Origin: a virus | Reading direction: 5' to 3' (one strand) | DNA: 64,000 nucleotides | Virus record (IMG/VR): IMGVR_UViG_3300029267_004887 | Location: 62,001-126,000 of that record | Shown: piece by piece, positions 16,843 to 26,368 of the stretch | How the letters are laid out: every line of letters starts with the position of its first letter | Numbering within the stretch: the stretch's first letter is position 1 | The notes under the pieces: model-generated | The model's database searches: none | What the model was told of the DNA's origin: nothing | Seen by the model: only the letters and a program-made list of their open reading frames with translations | Made by a program: the position numbers and the translations under genes

Positions 16843-17967
16843 ATGTCAGATAAAACAAATGGTGGAGTCATAGCGGTTAGTGGGTGTCCTAGGAGTGGAA
16901 CTAGTTTAATGATGTTGTTGTTACGTGAGGCACTTGGAAAGGAGCGGATATTTGGAGAGAAATTTCCACAGCAAAAAAGACGTGAAATATTGAATGCAAA
17001 ACCTGAAGATGCACGTCATGCGTGGAGATTATATACTGTCAAGTCGAATGAGCAGGAAGATTTCGAATGGCTTGAGCAGACAAAAGACATGAATCCTAAT
17101 GGGTTTTGGGAATGTATGTATACGACTCAAGGAATTCGCTGGGCTCGTGGAAGGGCCAAGGTTTTGGATGAATTGTTGCGCAAGAAGAAGTCTCCGGTGT
17201 GTAAGATTGTTTCACAGGGGCTAGCTCGCTCTGATGCAAGATATATTAAGAAGGTTGTTTTTATGTTGAGAGATCCTGGCAGTGTGGCCAAAAGTCAGGA
17301 GAGGCTTAAGAGAAAACTTGATGTGATTGATTTAAAAAACAAACAAAAGCAAGATTTGTTCAAGGGGATAATTGTAAACAACACGCAGATGTTTTTACAA
17401 GTGACGTTAGCAGCTGCTCAATGGATGAAAGATCACCCGAGTGTTCCTGTGCATTTTGTGAGGTACAACGAATTATTGGATGATCCCAAGAAGGTTTTAG
17501 ATGAGGTAAATTATTTTCTTGAAGAAGGCGATTTCAAGAAAGCGGTTAAGTTGATAAATCCAAAGTTGAAACGTAGCAGTCCGGAATGGGATGATGGGTT
17601 GAGAGAGAATGCTGAGTATGTATACAGCAAGTTGAAAGAACAAGATTTTGGTGCGTTGGAAAGTTTTGCCAAAGATCCAGAGACTGTGTTGGCGGAGAGG
17701 TTGACGGCATGGGTTTGTGTTCGAACAGGTTTGCAAGTTGCCAAGAGATTTTGTGAGGATTGTCAGGACGGTAAGAAGTATCGTCAGGATGCAATTGCTC
17801 ATGCGGTAATGTATGGTATAGACTGGAAGAACCTTCCTTGTGCGTATGACGTCTCTTATCGCAAAGACAATTTTGTTGATACTTTTGTAGAAGGTGGGGA
17901 TACGATTGAGACAGCTTTTGAAAAGGCGACAGCTCAAAGTATCAAAGAAAATTTTTGGACTGAGTAA
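16843..17967 (+). CDS. Sulfotransferase-like protein (PAPS-type P-loop)
   Basis: 374 residues from ATG 16843, preceded by AAGGAGAG. Residues 8-27 contain the 5'-phosphosulfate loop (VIAVSGCPRSGTSLMMLLLR), with the PRSGTS hallmark of sulfotransferases, and 'KKVVFMLRDPGSVAKSQ' near 140 fits the 3'-phosphate-binding motif, with conserved Arg and Ser. The spacing between them agrees with the family. Such enzymes move sulfate from PAPS to a sugar, lipid or protein hydroxyl in the cytoplasm. The gene lies between two fibre genes and shares their gene spacing, so a fibre or host-glycan substrate is possible (inference). An unrelated P-loop kinase is less likely because the PRSGT loop is specific. 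Confidence 0.7.
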   Translation: MSDKTNGGVIAVSGCPRSGTSLMMLLLREALGKERIFGEKFPQQKRREILNAKPEDARHAWRLYTVKSNEQEDFEWLEQTKDMNPNGFWECMYTTQGIRWARGRAKVLDELLRKKKSPVCKIVSQGLARSDARYIKKVVFMLRDPGSVAKSQERLKRKLDVIDLKNKQKQDLFKGIIVNNTQMFLQVTLAAAQWMKDHPSVPVHFVRYNELLDDPKKVLDEVNYFLEEGDFKKAVKLINPKLKRSSPEWDDGLRENAEYVYSKLKEQDFGALESFAKDPETVLAERLTAWVCVRTGLQVAKRFCEDCQDGKKYRQDAIAHAVMYGIDWKNLPCAYDVSYRKDNFVDTFVEGGDTIETAFEKATAQSIKENFWTE

Positions 17968-17977
17968 GGAGTGAAAA

Positions 17978-20680
17978 ATGCCGCCTCTTTCAACAGCAAG
18001 AAATCAGATCAATTGGAAGTCTGGCACTTTTGATTTTATCAGTGCTTCAATCAAGTTTCGGCCAGATGCATCGGTAACAGCTGATTATGTTTGTACGGTG
18101 CACCCTGATTCACTGGAGTTGTTGTTGGTTTCTAGTCCGCCCTCGACCACTACTGGCAAGCTTTATAATCACAGTGGCAAAATCAAATGGGATGGCGAAG
18201 GGTTGGCATATGATTCAGAGGTTATTCATAACAATGTTGCATCTGAGATTTCAGCTGTTACCGAGAAAGCGACACCTGTAAGTGGTGATCTTCTTTTGAT
18301 TGAGGATAGTGCTGACTCGAACAATAAGAAGCGGGTTCAAGTAGGCAATCTTCCTGGTGGAAGTGGGACAGATCCGGATGCTATTCATGATAATGTTGCA
18401 TCTGAGATTTCAGCTGTTACTGAGAAAGCGACACCTGTAAGTGGTGATCTTCTTTTGATTGAGGACAGTGCTGACTCGAACAACAAGAAGCGGGTTCAAG
18501 TAGGTAATCTTCCAACAGGATCAGATACTGATGCCATTCATGACAACGTCGCATCTGAGATTTCAGCTGTTACTGAGAAGGCGACACCTGTAAGTGGTGA
18601 TCTTCTTTTGATTGAGGACAGTGCTGATTCCAACAACAAGAAGCGGGTTCAGGTAGGCAACTTGCCTGGTGATGCAGATGCCATTCATGACAATGTCGCA
18701 GCGGAGATTTCAGCAATTACTGAGAAAGCAACGCCTGTAAGTGCTGATATGCTTCTGATTGAGGATAGTGCTGCTGGCAATGCTAAGAAGATGGTCGAAA
18801 TTGGTAATTTGCCAACAGGGGCAGACGTGGATGCCATTCACGACAACGTTGCAGCTGAGATTTCAGCGATTACTGAGAAGCCAGCACCCGTCAGTGCTGA
18901 TTTGGTTTTGATTGAGGACAGTGCCGATTCGAATAACAAAAAGCGAGCACAAATTGGAAATCTTCCGGTTTCAGATTCAGATGCGATTCATGACAACGTC
19001 GCTGGTGAGATTTTAGCTGTAAGCGCAAAGCCAGTACCTGTAAGTGCAGATTTGGTTTTGGTTGAAGACAGTGAAGCGTCTCATGTAAAAAAGCGTGTTC
19101 AAGTAGGCAATCTTCCAAGCACGGATTCAGATGCGATTCACGATAACGTCGCATCTGAAATTTCAGCAATAAGCGCAAAGCCAGTACCCGTTAGTGCAGA
19201 CATGCTGTTGATAGAAGACAGCGCTGATTCAAACAACAAGAAGCGAGTAACCATTGGAACATTACCGACAGGATCAGATGCTGATGCTATTCACGACAAC
19301 GTGGCATCTGAAATAAGTGCAGTCACTGAGAAAGCGACACCTGTAAGTGGTGATCTTCTTTTGATTGAGGACAGTGCCGATTCGAATAACAAGAAGAGAG
19401 TTCAGGTAGGCAACCTCCCAACGGGATCAGATGCTGATGCTATTCATGATAATGTTGCATCTGAGATTTCAGCTGTTACTGAGAAAGCGACACCTGTAAG
19501 TGGTGATCTTCTTTTGATTGAGGACAGTGCTGATTCCAACAACAAGAAGCGGGTTCAAGTAGGCAACCTCCCAACGGGATCAGATGCTGATGCGATTCAT
19601 GACAATATTGCGGCTGAGATAAATGCGATCACTGAGAAAACGACTCCTGTTAGTGGCGATTTGGTTTTAATAGAGGATAGTGCCGATTCGAATAACAAGA
19701 AAAAAGTACAGCTTGGCAATTTGCCAGCAGGCGGGTCGAATAAGCTTTTCGAAACTGAAATATCATCTGCTACGAATAGTATTAGTGTTACTGGGTTGGC
19801 TGGTGTGACACGAGCGGTGATGTATCTCGATCATATTAATGGAAGTGCATCTTTTGCGGACATTAGAATATATGTGAACAGCGATACTACTGATTCAAAT
19901 TACAGAGCTACGTATTTATGGGGTAATGGGTCGACAGCGTCGTCTAATACTGCATCGAATTCGTTGATGTGCAACACGAAAGCCAGCGAAAAGGCTCATC
20001 TCAAAGTAGAGTTGGCTGTTATAGATGGTGAGTTTTGGGCGAGAACGACGCATACTTTGCAAGCTACAGCAGGTACACCTGAAGTTACGGCAAGATCAAT
20101 AATAAAAGTCAGTGGTTCTGTTACTGACTTGAGCGGAATGAGTTTGAGTTCCGTTGCGAATGGTTTTGGTGTTGGGACAAAGGTTGTTGTAATCGACCCA
20201 ATGGCAGCAGTAGTTGAAGAGCGAAAAGTAGCTATATTCGAGGATCAGAAAGCAGCTGGTACACACGGTGGCACGTTCACTTCTGGATCGTGGCAAGATC
20301 GGACGTTGAATACAACAGTTGTTTCAGCTACAGGTATTACGTTAAGTTCGAATCAGGTAACGTTGTCACCGGGGTATAAATATCTAGTGTCATATTGTTG
20401 TCCAGGGTATTTGACGTCCAGGCACAAGGCGAAGTTGTACAATGTGACAGATACAGCAGATGAACACATAGGTGAATCAGCGTATTCAAATACCACTAGT
20501 CCAAAGTCATCAACTACTAGTAAGGGCGACTACGTTGTAGATTTGACAGCTGAGTCATCCAGTAAGACTTACAAGCTTCAACATCGATGTGAAGTAACAA
20601 TGGCAGATGTTGGGATGGGGCTTGCATCAGATTGGTCAGTGGTTGAGGTATATTCTCGAATGAAAGTAGAGAGGTTGTAG
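17978..20680 (+). CDS. Long tail fibre with ten 50-residue repeats
   Basis: 900 residues. Residues about 80-585 consist of ten copies of the unit found in the 14274 gene (IHDNVASEISAVTEK, then PVSGDLLLIEDSADSNNKKR and VQVGNLP). Copies 1-3 and 8-9 are almost identical, and copies 4-7 are diverged. The C-terminal 300 residues hold two beta domains, the second with a 'GTHGGTFTSGSWQDRTLNT' element common at phage fibre tips. This is probably the main host-contact fibre. Repeat number can vary by recombination, changing fibre length (inference). Confidence 0.7.
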   Translation: MPPLSTARNQINWKSGTFDFISASIKFRPDASVTADYVCTVHPDSLELLLVSSPPSTTTGKLYNHSGKIKWDGEGLAYDSEVIHNNVASEISAVTEKATPVSGDLLLIEDSADSNNKKRVQVGNLPGGSGTDPDAIHDNVASEISAVTEKATPVSGDLLLIEDSADSNNKKRVQVGNLPTGSDTDAIHDNVASEISAVTEKATPVSGDLLLIEDSADSNNKKRVQVGNLPGDADAIHDNVAAEISAITEKATPVSADMLLIEDSAAGNAKKMVEIGNLPTGADVDAIHDNVAAEISAITEKPAPVSADLVLIEDSADSNNKKRAQIGNLPVSDSDAIHDNVAGEILAVSAKPVPVSADLVLVEDSEASHVKKRVQVGNLPSTDSDAIHDNVASEISAISAKPVPVSADMLLIEDSADSNNKKRVTIGTLPTGSDADAIHDNVASEISAVTEKATPVSGDLLLIEDSADSNNKKRVQVGNLPTGSDADAIHDNVASEISAVTEKATPVSGDLLLIEDSADSNNKKRVQVGNLPTGSDADAIHDNIAAEINAITEKTTPVSGDLVLIEDSADSNNKKKVQLGNLPAGGSNKLFETEISSATNSISVTGLAGVTRAVMYLDHINGSASFADIRIYVNSDTTDSNYRATYLWGNGSTASSNTASNSLMCNTKASEKAHLKVELAVIDGEFWARTTHTLQATAGTPEVTARSIIKVSGSVTDLSGMSLSSVANGFGVGTKVVVIDPMAAVVEERKVAIFEDQKAAGTHGGTFTSGSWQDRTLNTTVVSATGITLSSNQVTLSPGYKYLVSYCCPGYLTSRHKAKLYNVTDTADEHIGESAYSNTTSPKSSTTSKGDYVVDLTAESSSKTYKLQHRCEVTMADVGMGLASDWSVVEVYSRMKVERL
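18218..19737 (+). repeat. Ten tandem coding repeats of about 147-165 bp
   Basis: The units each encode the DAIHDNV...VGNLP module, with length differences confined to the linker (for example PGGSGTDP against PGDA). Several pairs share long stretches of identical DNA, including the segment coding TPVSGDLLLIEDSADSN. They are homologous to the four repeats at 14736, so recombination between the two fibre genes is possible. Confidence 0.85.
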
Positions 20681-20682
20681 TC

Positions 20683-21117
20683 ATGGGTGGAGGTTTCGGG
20701 TGTGTAGGTTTTGGACGATATGCTTATGGACAGGCAATATCGGAATACGAGCCTCGGTTTTTTGAATCTACACCTTCTGATGGAGCTACTGGCATATTGA
20801 TTTATGAAGTAGTTATCCGTTTTTCTCTTTATTGTTTTTCGAGTGCTGTGCAGTGGGAAAGCGGTTCTGGTTTGTTGATAGAAGTTAGCGAGGACAGCGG
20901 GGTGTTGTATGCGGATGCTTTTGCCAATGGAGTTTTTGTAGCTCCGTATAATGGGTCATACAGTAAGATCGATCCACAGCAAGGCGATCCTCAAGAGTTC
21001 GGGGTGTGCATCCACAAAACTAGCAACTGGCCAGCGGAGCAAGAGATCAGGGTGAGGGTAACTGCGTATGACGAATACGGTGAGGAAGCGACGAAGGAAA
21101 CTGTCATTGAATGGTGA
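20683..21117 (+). CDS. Fibre-associated Ig-like virion protein
   Basis: 144 residues, 2 bases after the long fibre gene. It opens with a Gly-rich segment (GGGFGCVGFGRYAYGQ), followed by 'PRFFESTPSDGATGI', which resembles the start of bacterial Ig-like domains in which a loop proline-x-(D/N)-G-A precedes the first strand. It ends in '.RVTAYDEYGEEATKE', an Ig-type last strand. It is likely a connector between fibre and baseplate. The function is inferred from fold style and position only. Confidence 0.5.
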   Translation: MGGGFGCVGFGRYAYGQAISEYEPRFFESTPSDGATGILIYEVVIRFSLYCFSSAVQWESGSGLLIEVSEDSGVLYADAFANGVFVAPYNGSYSKIDPQQGDPQEFGVCIHKTSNWPAEQEIRVRVTAYDEYGEEATKETVIEW

Positions 21118-21127
21118 GGACAAATAG

Positions 21128-21676
21128 ATGTCTTTTTATTGGAGTTTTGGAGTCACATCTTATTCGATACAAGGACGTCTGGCATGTTGGCCAGTCAAGC
21201 CAGGGTCTGTGATTATCACAGCTTTGGATGGGATAAATGACAAGACTCTTGTTGACGATGGTGCAGGGTTGTTAACAGGTGATGGTGCGGGGAGAGTTGA
21301 TTACGATTATGGACATGTGAGTTTTGATTTTTCTGGGACGTTGCCTACCAGTGGTACTCCGGTAAAAGCTGATTACACTCCGGTAGAGGGTGGATGTGCG
21401 GATGATTGTGGTGCGTGCAAGACTCATTACATTCGGTTGGATATTACTCCTGCCAGCATTTCTGGGTCGAGCGAATACACGATTGCAGATGCCTGGAGTC
21501 GTTTGTTTGAGAAGATCAGAAGAGACATCTTACCGATCCATGTAGAGATAAAGAGCATTTTGATTTCTGAATCTTTCACGATGTCCATAGGGTATCGTTT
21601 TGACTTAAATGCTGCTGATGCATATCCGGTTGACAGTGTTGGACTTCGGCCATTATTGGATGACACGTCATGGTAG
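21128..21676 (+). CDS. Fibre-region virion protein with beta module
   Basis: 182 residues. Residues 22-90 carry a module (PVKPGSVIITALDG, 'LVDDGAGLLTGDGAGRVDYD', 'GHVSFDFSG') that recurs in phage structural proteins and reappears in diverged form in the next gene ('GTGALTGDGSGTINY'). A CADDCGAC cysteine cluster at about 95-102 could bind a metal or form disulfides. The C-terminal half is helical then beta. No enzymatic motif is visible. Confidence 0.55.
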   Translation: MSFYWSFGVTSYSIQGRLACWPVKPGSVIITALDGINDKTLVDDGAGLLTGDGAGRVDYDYGHVSFDFSGTLPTSGTPVKADYTPVEGGCADDCGACKTHYIRLDITPASISGSSEYTIADAWSRLFEKIRRDILPIHVEIKSILISESFTMSIGYRFDLNAADAYPVDSVGLRPLLDDTSW

Positions 21677-21692
21677 ATAAGGAGATTAGCAA

Positions 21693-22904
21693 ATGAGCGG
21701 GAGTGTGGTGTTCACAACTGTTGGTCGAGACGAGATGGTAGAAATACTTCGGGCTCGGATTTCGTATTTCAAGTTGGGTGAGGGTGGTTTCCTTCTGTCT
21801 GGTGAGACGACAGAGGTTATTGATGCAAGTGCAGCTGGAGGTGTGAAGTCATATCCCTGGACAATATCTGGTGATGATTTTTCTATCATTGTTGTTGATT
21901 TGGGTTCCAATTATTTTCAGATAGCAGGGGAGCACGCGAGTTTCTTTCCTGATTATGCGAGGATCAAAGTAGAGGGTTCCACTTCGAATGATGGCATATA
22001 CACGATTGCAGTTGGTGGTGCAACGGAAGTTGGTGGTAACACCAGGCTGGTAGTCGAGGAGACGATACCGAGTGCTGCGGCTGATGGAGAGTTGTATGTT
22101 GATCATCGCCCTGTAGCAGCTGGACCGACGTCTGATGCGATGCATTTTCCTCTTGTTGTGGAGGAGGTCACGCCAGCGTTTGTGGTCGTACAGTCGCTCA
22201 CAGACACCACAGGGACGGGTGCACTGACAGGTGATGGTTCGGGTACGATTAACTATAAGTCGGGTGAGCTGACGGCTGAGTTCACCTCAAACGTATTAGC
22301 GGGGAACATTGTTAGGGTACGTTTTAAATATCGTGATCGGGCAAAGAGCGCAGCTGGTGGGTTGGCGTATACTGATTTGGAGTCTTCGAAAGAACATGCT
22401 GTCACAGGGGTAGATCAGGGGAGCAAAGAATTCTACGTAGCCGGACTATTTGCTGCTTCATTTGCCGGTGTACCAAAGATAAAGATCGACGGTTCGACAG
22501 GGAACGATGGGTTGTACACTTTTGTGGCTGCGACAGAGGTGGGTGGCAATACTTATATCGAGGTCAGTGAGCCGATACCGGATGCCACGGTAGACGGGAC
22601 GTTGTCTGGTGTGGCAGCGGATGGCAATCCAGAGTTTTATACGTTTACCAAGTTGTTTGGGGCGGATGCAGATAATTATATAGAATTCCGAGGTACTGGT
22701 TACGGAACGATTCGTTGTCATATCAAGTTGCAGTTGGTTGAGGGAATAGATGACGGAAGGGCTTTGACTTATGGCGGCACTCCTTTCTATTTCGAGGGGG
22801 GTGTTTTTGATGATAACGACGTATTGATAGCTTATTTCACTTTTGACAAAGAGCGAAAGACAGGTTCGGTAGAGATCGAGCATACTGTTGATATGGTAAT
22901 CTAA
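21693..22904 (+). CDS. Virion protein with duplicated GSTxNDGxYT modules
   Basis: 403 residues. A module with 'F...FPDYARIKVEGSTSNDG' (about 85-105) is repeated as 'FAGVPKIKIDGSTGNDG' (about 250-270); each is followed by 'TEVGGNT...V.E.IP'. Between them is the 'TGDGSGTINYKSGEL' beta module shared with the preceding gene. These are common phage baseplate/fibre building blocks that form beta-rich domains. A structural role at the fibre base is likely, and no enzyme motif is seen. Confidence 0.55.
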   Translation: MSGSVVFTTVGRDEMVEILRARISYFKLGEGGFLLSGETTEVIDASAAGGVKSYPWTISGDDFSIIVVDLGSNYFQIAGEHASFFPDYARIKVEGSTSNDGIYTIAVGGATEVGGNTRLVVEETIPSAAADGELYVDHRPVAAGPTSDAMHFPLVVEEVTPAFVVVQSLTDTTGTGALTGDGSGTINYKSGELTAEFTSNVLAGNIVRVRFKYRDRAKSAAGGLAYTDLESSKEHAVTGVDQGSKEFYVAGLFAASFAGVPKIKIDGSTGNDGLYTFVAATEVGGNTYIEVSEPIPDATVDGTLSGVAADGNPEFYTFTKLFGADADNYIEFRGTGYGTIRCHIKLQLVEGIDDGRALTYGGTPFYFEGGVFDDNDVLIAYFTFDKERKTGSVEIEHTVDMVI

Positions 22905-22914
22905 GGAGTAGGAC

Positions 22915-25398
22915 ATGGCAGATCTACAGAGTGCGAGTATCAGTCTGAGCAAGATGAAAGTTCGGTGGGAGGAGCCTTACGTCAGTGAGGCGGTAAACAC
23001 TGCACATTCTACAATTCCTCGTGGTGTGTATCGAGGGTTTATCGCTCGTGCTTCAGCGACTCCGAACAAGTATTTCGCTTTAGAAATAGATCCGATTTTA
23101 GCGGGCAAGGATCCAGACAGTACTTTGGTGTACTGGGATCGGGCGGATGGATTTGCGGTAGTGGTGCGGGAAAACACTGAGCCGAGTTTCAATATGGCTG
23201 GTCGATTTACAGCCAACGGCAATACGGAGATACCAGCTGGTGGAGAGATTTGGAATGTTTGGGCGGATGTTTCATACAGCGTGAGTTCTGCAACGTCTGG
23301 GACTTACCATGTAACGTTGAGTGGAGATCCCGTACCAGACGATGCGATCATGTTGGCTCAAATAACGATGCCTGCTGGTGCTACCACTATCATAAATTCG
23401 TATATCTCTACAGATGTGATGACCCTACCTTTTCCGACCAAGCGTGAGGACGGAGCTTACGTTGCTGACGATCAGTATTTTGGTTTTTTGACAGGGGAAG
23501 AGGCATGGAATGTCCCGTCTAGTGATCACAAGAGAGCGATGAATGCGGCTTCTCCGGTTGCTACAGCAACGAATCCTTTTTTGACCAAAGATTCTTTGCC
23601 TGTATTGGACAGGGATCTCATCCCAGTCACGCCTGATATTTATGATCTTGGAGATGCAGTCAACAGGTGGCAGAGTCTTTATCTTTCAACGAGTCTGACT
23701 ACTGGTATAGCGAATGTTTTAAATTATTTGGATGTAGTAGCTTCGGGGGATGCTGGAAAAGGTTGTGCTCATTTATATCCGATAATAGATGATTTTTGTG
23801 ATTTTGGTAGCGATGCTTCTTCAAAGCGATGGAGAACGATATATGTGAATTCCATTGATTTGAGTGATGCAGCAGGGAAGGGTTTTCGGACTAATTTGGT
23901 ACCGTATAGCAATGGTACGTTGGATCTTGGTAACTCTAGTTATCGTTGGAAGGATTTGTACATAGCTAACATTGTTATTGGAGGAGAAATCACAGGGGGT
24001 TTAACTCCAAGTACTGACGATACTTATGATTTGGGTGCAGAAGGCCAAGGTTGGGATCTTCTTTACGCGAGAAGGACGCGAGGGGATCAGCTTCAATGTT
24101 CTTCTATTTCTGGTGGGACTGCTCCCAAAGAGATGACAAAGGTGGAAATATCTCAAAACGCATGGCGTGTTCCGGCGGTTGACTCACATGGTAAAGCTTG
24201 TGCTTGGTCAACAGGTAACAAACGAGAAATAACAGCGGGTTCAAATCATGAACTTCTTGTTGATATGGCTTACATGTGTGTGGAAGGCAGAGATCGAATT
24301 TTTGCCGTTGGTATAGATGACGGCATGTACGGCACGATTTATTATGGAGACTCTCTTGAGACTGGGCTCACAGCAAGTATAAGTGGCTCTCTTATAACAG
24401 CTGGAGATTGGCGGTTTGATTCTATCTGTGCAGATGGTAATGGTGCGCTGTTTGTTCAAGCTACAAAAATGGATGTTACTGATCAGTACGAACATCGAGT
24501 TTTTGCATTTCAATGTGGCGGGGCTAACAAGACCATAACGGGTTTGAAATCAGGTTGGGGTTCGGCTGGTATCCAAATTGGAGCAGCAGCAGCAGATGCA
24601 GATTTCGATTCAGGTGTCCTGGATCGGTGTCATCCTTTTAGGATTATTATGGCGACTCCGACGAGAGTTGCTTGTGTTAATTCATGGATAACGACGACAT
24701 ACGATGAATCAGATCCGTTGCTTTCGGTGTTTGATGCTGCGGATGGTGGAAATCTTTTAGAGAGATCAGGTCAGACGACGATTACGACATTGGGTGAACA
24801 TTACATTGGTGCCTTGGAGTCGGATGGTACAAATTTGTATTTTGCGTCGATGGATGACACGTCAGATTTTACAATTCATAGGATAGATATTGCTACATTG
24901 AATACTGCTTATGTGAAAATTGCACAACCTGCCTCCGATGAATATACGAATGATTTAATTTGGACAGGTGATATGTTGTATTGGTCAGTGTATAACACAG
25001 TCTATGGAGCGCATTTAGGTGGGACAGCAAATCAGGGTAAAATATTTGAAACTACTTTTAAGGACGGCATAATACACATGGGCTATGACGGAAAGCGGAT
25101 TTGGGTCAATGGTATTGAAGATTTAGATCCAGGAACTGGTTATGCTTATCATGTTTTGGCTCGAAGTTTCCCTGTTGGTAGTTCATATATTGTACCTTCT
25201 GGTACAAACCCTTCATGCACGCATATGGAAGTCATAAGTGCTCCTACGGAAGCTCAAGGACTCAGTCCATCATTGGTACAAGTGGGAAAATTTTTATTTG
25301 ACGGATTTAATATGCTTATGATTCCGGTGGAAGACGACGATGGTGGTAGTATGGGTAGTCAGATAAGGGTGATTTCTCAAGTAGGTTTTAGACCATAG
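22915..25398 (+). CDS. Tail fibre/tailspike-like protein with DLG-RW-LY repeats
   Basis: 827 residues. Residues about 235-395 contain four copies of a short unit of the form 'P..D..YDLG....RW..LY' (ITPDIYDLGDAVNRWQSLY; LVPYSNGTLDLGNSSYRWKD; two diverged ones), a module seen in many phage fibres and neck appendages. From about 425 to the end, beta strands with repeated short Asp-rich turns and a WTGDMLYW-type segment suggest a propeller-like domain. It is probably a receptor-binding or decoration fibre. The repeat pattern is clear; the exact role is inferred. Confidence 0.6.
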   Translation: MADLQSASISLSKMKVRWEEPYVSEAVNTAHSTIPRGVYRGFIARASATPNKYFALEIDPILAGKDPDSTLVYWDRADGFAVVVRENTEPSFNMAGRFTANGNTEIPAGGEIWNVWADVSYSVSSATSGTYHVTLSGDPVPDDAIMLAQITMPAGATTIINSYISTDVMTLPFPTKREDGAYVADDQYFGFLTGEEAWNVPSSDHKRAMNAASPVATATNPFLTKDSLPVLDRDLIPVTPDIYDLGDAVNRWQSLYLSTSLTTGIANVLNYLDVVASGDAGKGCAHLYPIIDDFCDFGSDASSKRWRTIYVNSIDLSDAAGKGFRTNLVPYSNGTLDLGNSSYRWKDLYIANIVIGGEITGGLTPSTDDTYDLGAEGQGWDLLYARRTRGDQLQCSSISGGTAPKEMTKVEISQNAWRVPAVDSHGKACAWSTGNKREITAGSNHELLVDMAYMCVEGRDRIFAVGIDDGMYGTIYYGDSLETGLTASISGSLITAGDWRFDSICADGNGALFVQATKMDVTDQYEHRVFAFQCGGANKTITGLKSGWGSAGIQIGAAAADADFDSGVLDRCHPFRIIMATPTRVACVNSWITTTYDESDPLLSVFDAADGGNLLERSGQTTITTLGEHYIGALESDGTNLYFASMDDTSDFTIHRIDIATLNTAYVKIAQPASDEYTNDLIWTGDMLYWSVYNTVYGAHLGGTANQGKIFETTFKDGIIHMGYDGKRIWVNGIEDLDPGTGYAYHVLARSFPVGSSYIVPSGTNPSCTHMEVISAPTEAQGLSPSLVQVGKFLFDGFNMLMIPVEDDDGGSMGSQIRVISQVGFRP

Positions 25399-25410
25399 AA
25401 GGAGGATAGG

Positions 25411-25680
25411 ATGAACGACAAAGAGATACGTGATTATTTGAAAACGATTGCAGAGAGTGAGATTGAATTGACAGGTGTAGAGGAGAATGTTGCAAAAAAA
25501 TTCCGAGAGACGGGTAACAAGTTTAAGACTCTGGTTGAAGATATGCAAAAGCATGGGGAGAATTTTAATAAAGCTAAGGAGGAGTTGGCAAAAGCAACTG
25601 CACAGATGGACGTCTATACCGATGTTTTAGTATCGGCGGAGAGAAAACGTCGAGATGCAGTGTTGAACAAAACCGGGTAG
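25411..25680 (+). CDS. Small coiled-coil protein after the fibre gene
   Basis: 89 residues with a GAAGGAGGATAGG ribosome site. It is almost entirely charged helix (KEIRDYLKTIAESEIELTGV, later ENFNKAKEELAKATAQMDVY), consistent with a coiled coil. It could be a fibre chaperone or a virion assembly factor, since small helical proteins behind fibre genes often assist folding (inference). No domain is identified. Confidence 0.55.
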   Translation: MNDKEIRDYLKTIAESEIELTGVEENVAKKFRETGNKFKTLVEDMQKHGENFNKAKEELAKATAQMDVYTDVLVSAERKRRDAVLNKTG

Positions 25681-25693
25681 GGAGGATGGCGAG

Positions 25694-26368
25694 ATGGCAG
25701 GACCGCTTTCAGCGTTTTCAGGCGACTTTAAGTTACACAAAAAAGTAGCTGAGTTGATAATTGCTCCGTTGGACGACGAAGGTAAGATTGACGAAGATTT
25801 GGGTGGAGCGAGGGTACTTCAGTTTTATCCCGACAGCATAGAGGATTCCAAGAGTGCAGAATGGCAAAGCCGGAGTATACCTGGGGCTCCGTTACCGATG
25901 TATCAGTGGGTTAGTGGTAGTGAGCGGTCGTTTAGTTTGACAGCGGTTTTTACTCGGGACATGAATGGGGAGATTGGGAAGGATGTTGAGGAAGACAAGT
26001 ACAACGTCGACATCGATGCTGCGATTGCATGGTTGAGGATGCTTGCTTCGAACGATTATGTAGAGATAGGCGATGCTGGGTTAACAGCGGTAGCTCCTCC
26101 TATCTTGTGGTTACACGCTGTAGGGACGAAGATGGGGTATAACCTGGTAGCTTCTCAGCCACAGAATACAGAGGGTGGTGGAGTACATTGCATCTTGACT
26201 GAGGTGGGTGTTACTCGGTCAAACTGGTTTCAGGATGGAACAGTTAGAAAAGCCAGTGTGTCCTTGGCTTTCAACGAGGTGATGCAGATTGGCCAGGGTA
26301 TCTATCCTTATGGTCGGAGTGATTTTTTGGACATGGCGAGTGCATATACCAGGAAGCCCTCAAAATGA
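25694..26368 (+). CDS. Contractile injection system tube-initiator-like protein (CIS_tube / gp54 type)
   Basis: 224 residues. Residues 18-60 (VAELIIAPLDD, 'ARVLQFYPDSIEDSKSAEW', 'PLPMYQWVSGSE') match the start of CIS tube proteins (Afp7/Pvc7-like), where 'F.P.si..s.sa.w' precedes a strand ending in Q..s. The N-terminal barrel sits on the hub and seeds the tube. The LysM-like part usual in that family is not evident, so this may be a short form. It overlaps the next gene by ATGA. Confidence 0.6.
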   Translation: MAGPLSAFSGDFKLHKKVAELIIAPLDDEGKIDEDLGGARVLQFYPDSIEDSKSAEWQSRSIPGAPLPMYQWVSGSERSFSLTAVFTRDMNGEIGKDVEEDKYNVDIDAAIAWLRMLASNDYVEIGDAGLTAVAPPILWLHAVGTKMGYNLVASQPQNTEGGGVHCILTEVGVTRSNWFQDGTVRKASVSLAFNEVMQIGQGIYPYGRSDFLDMASAYTRKPSK

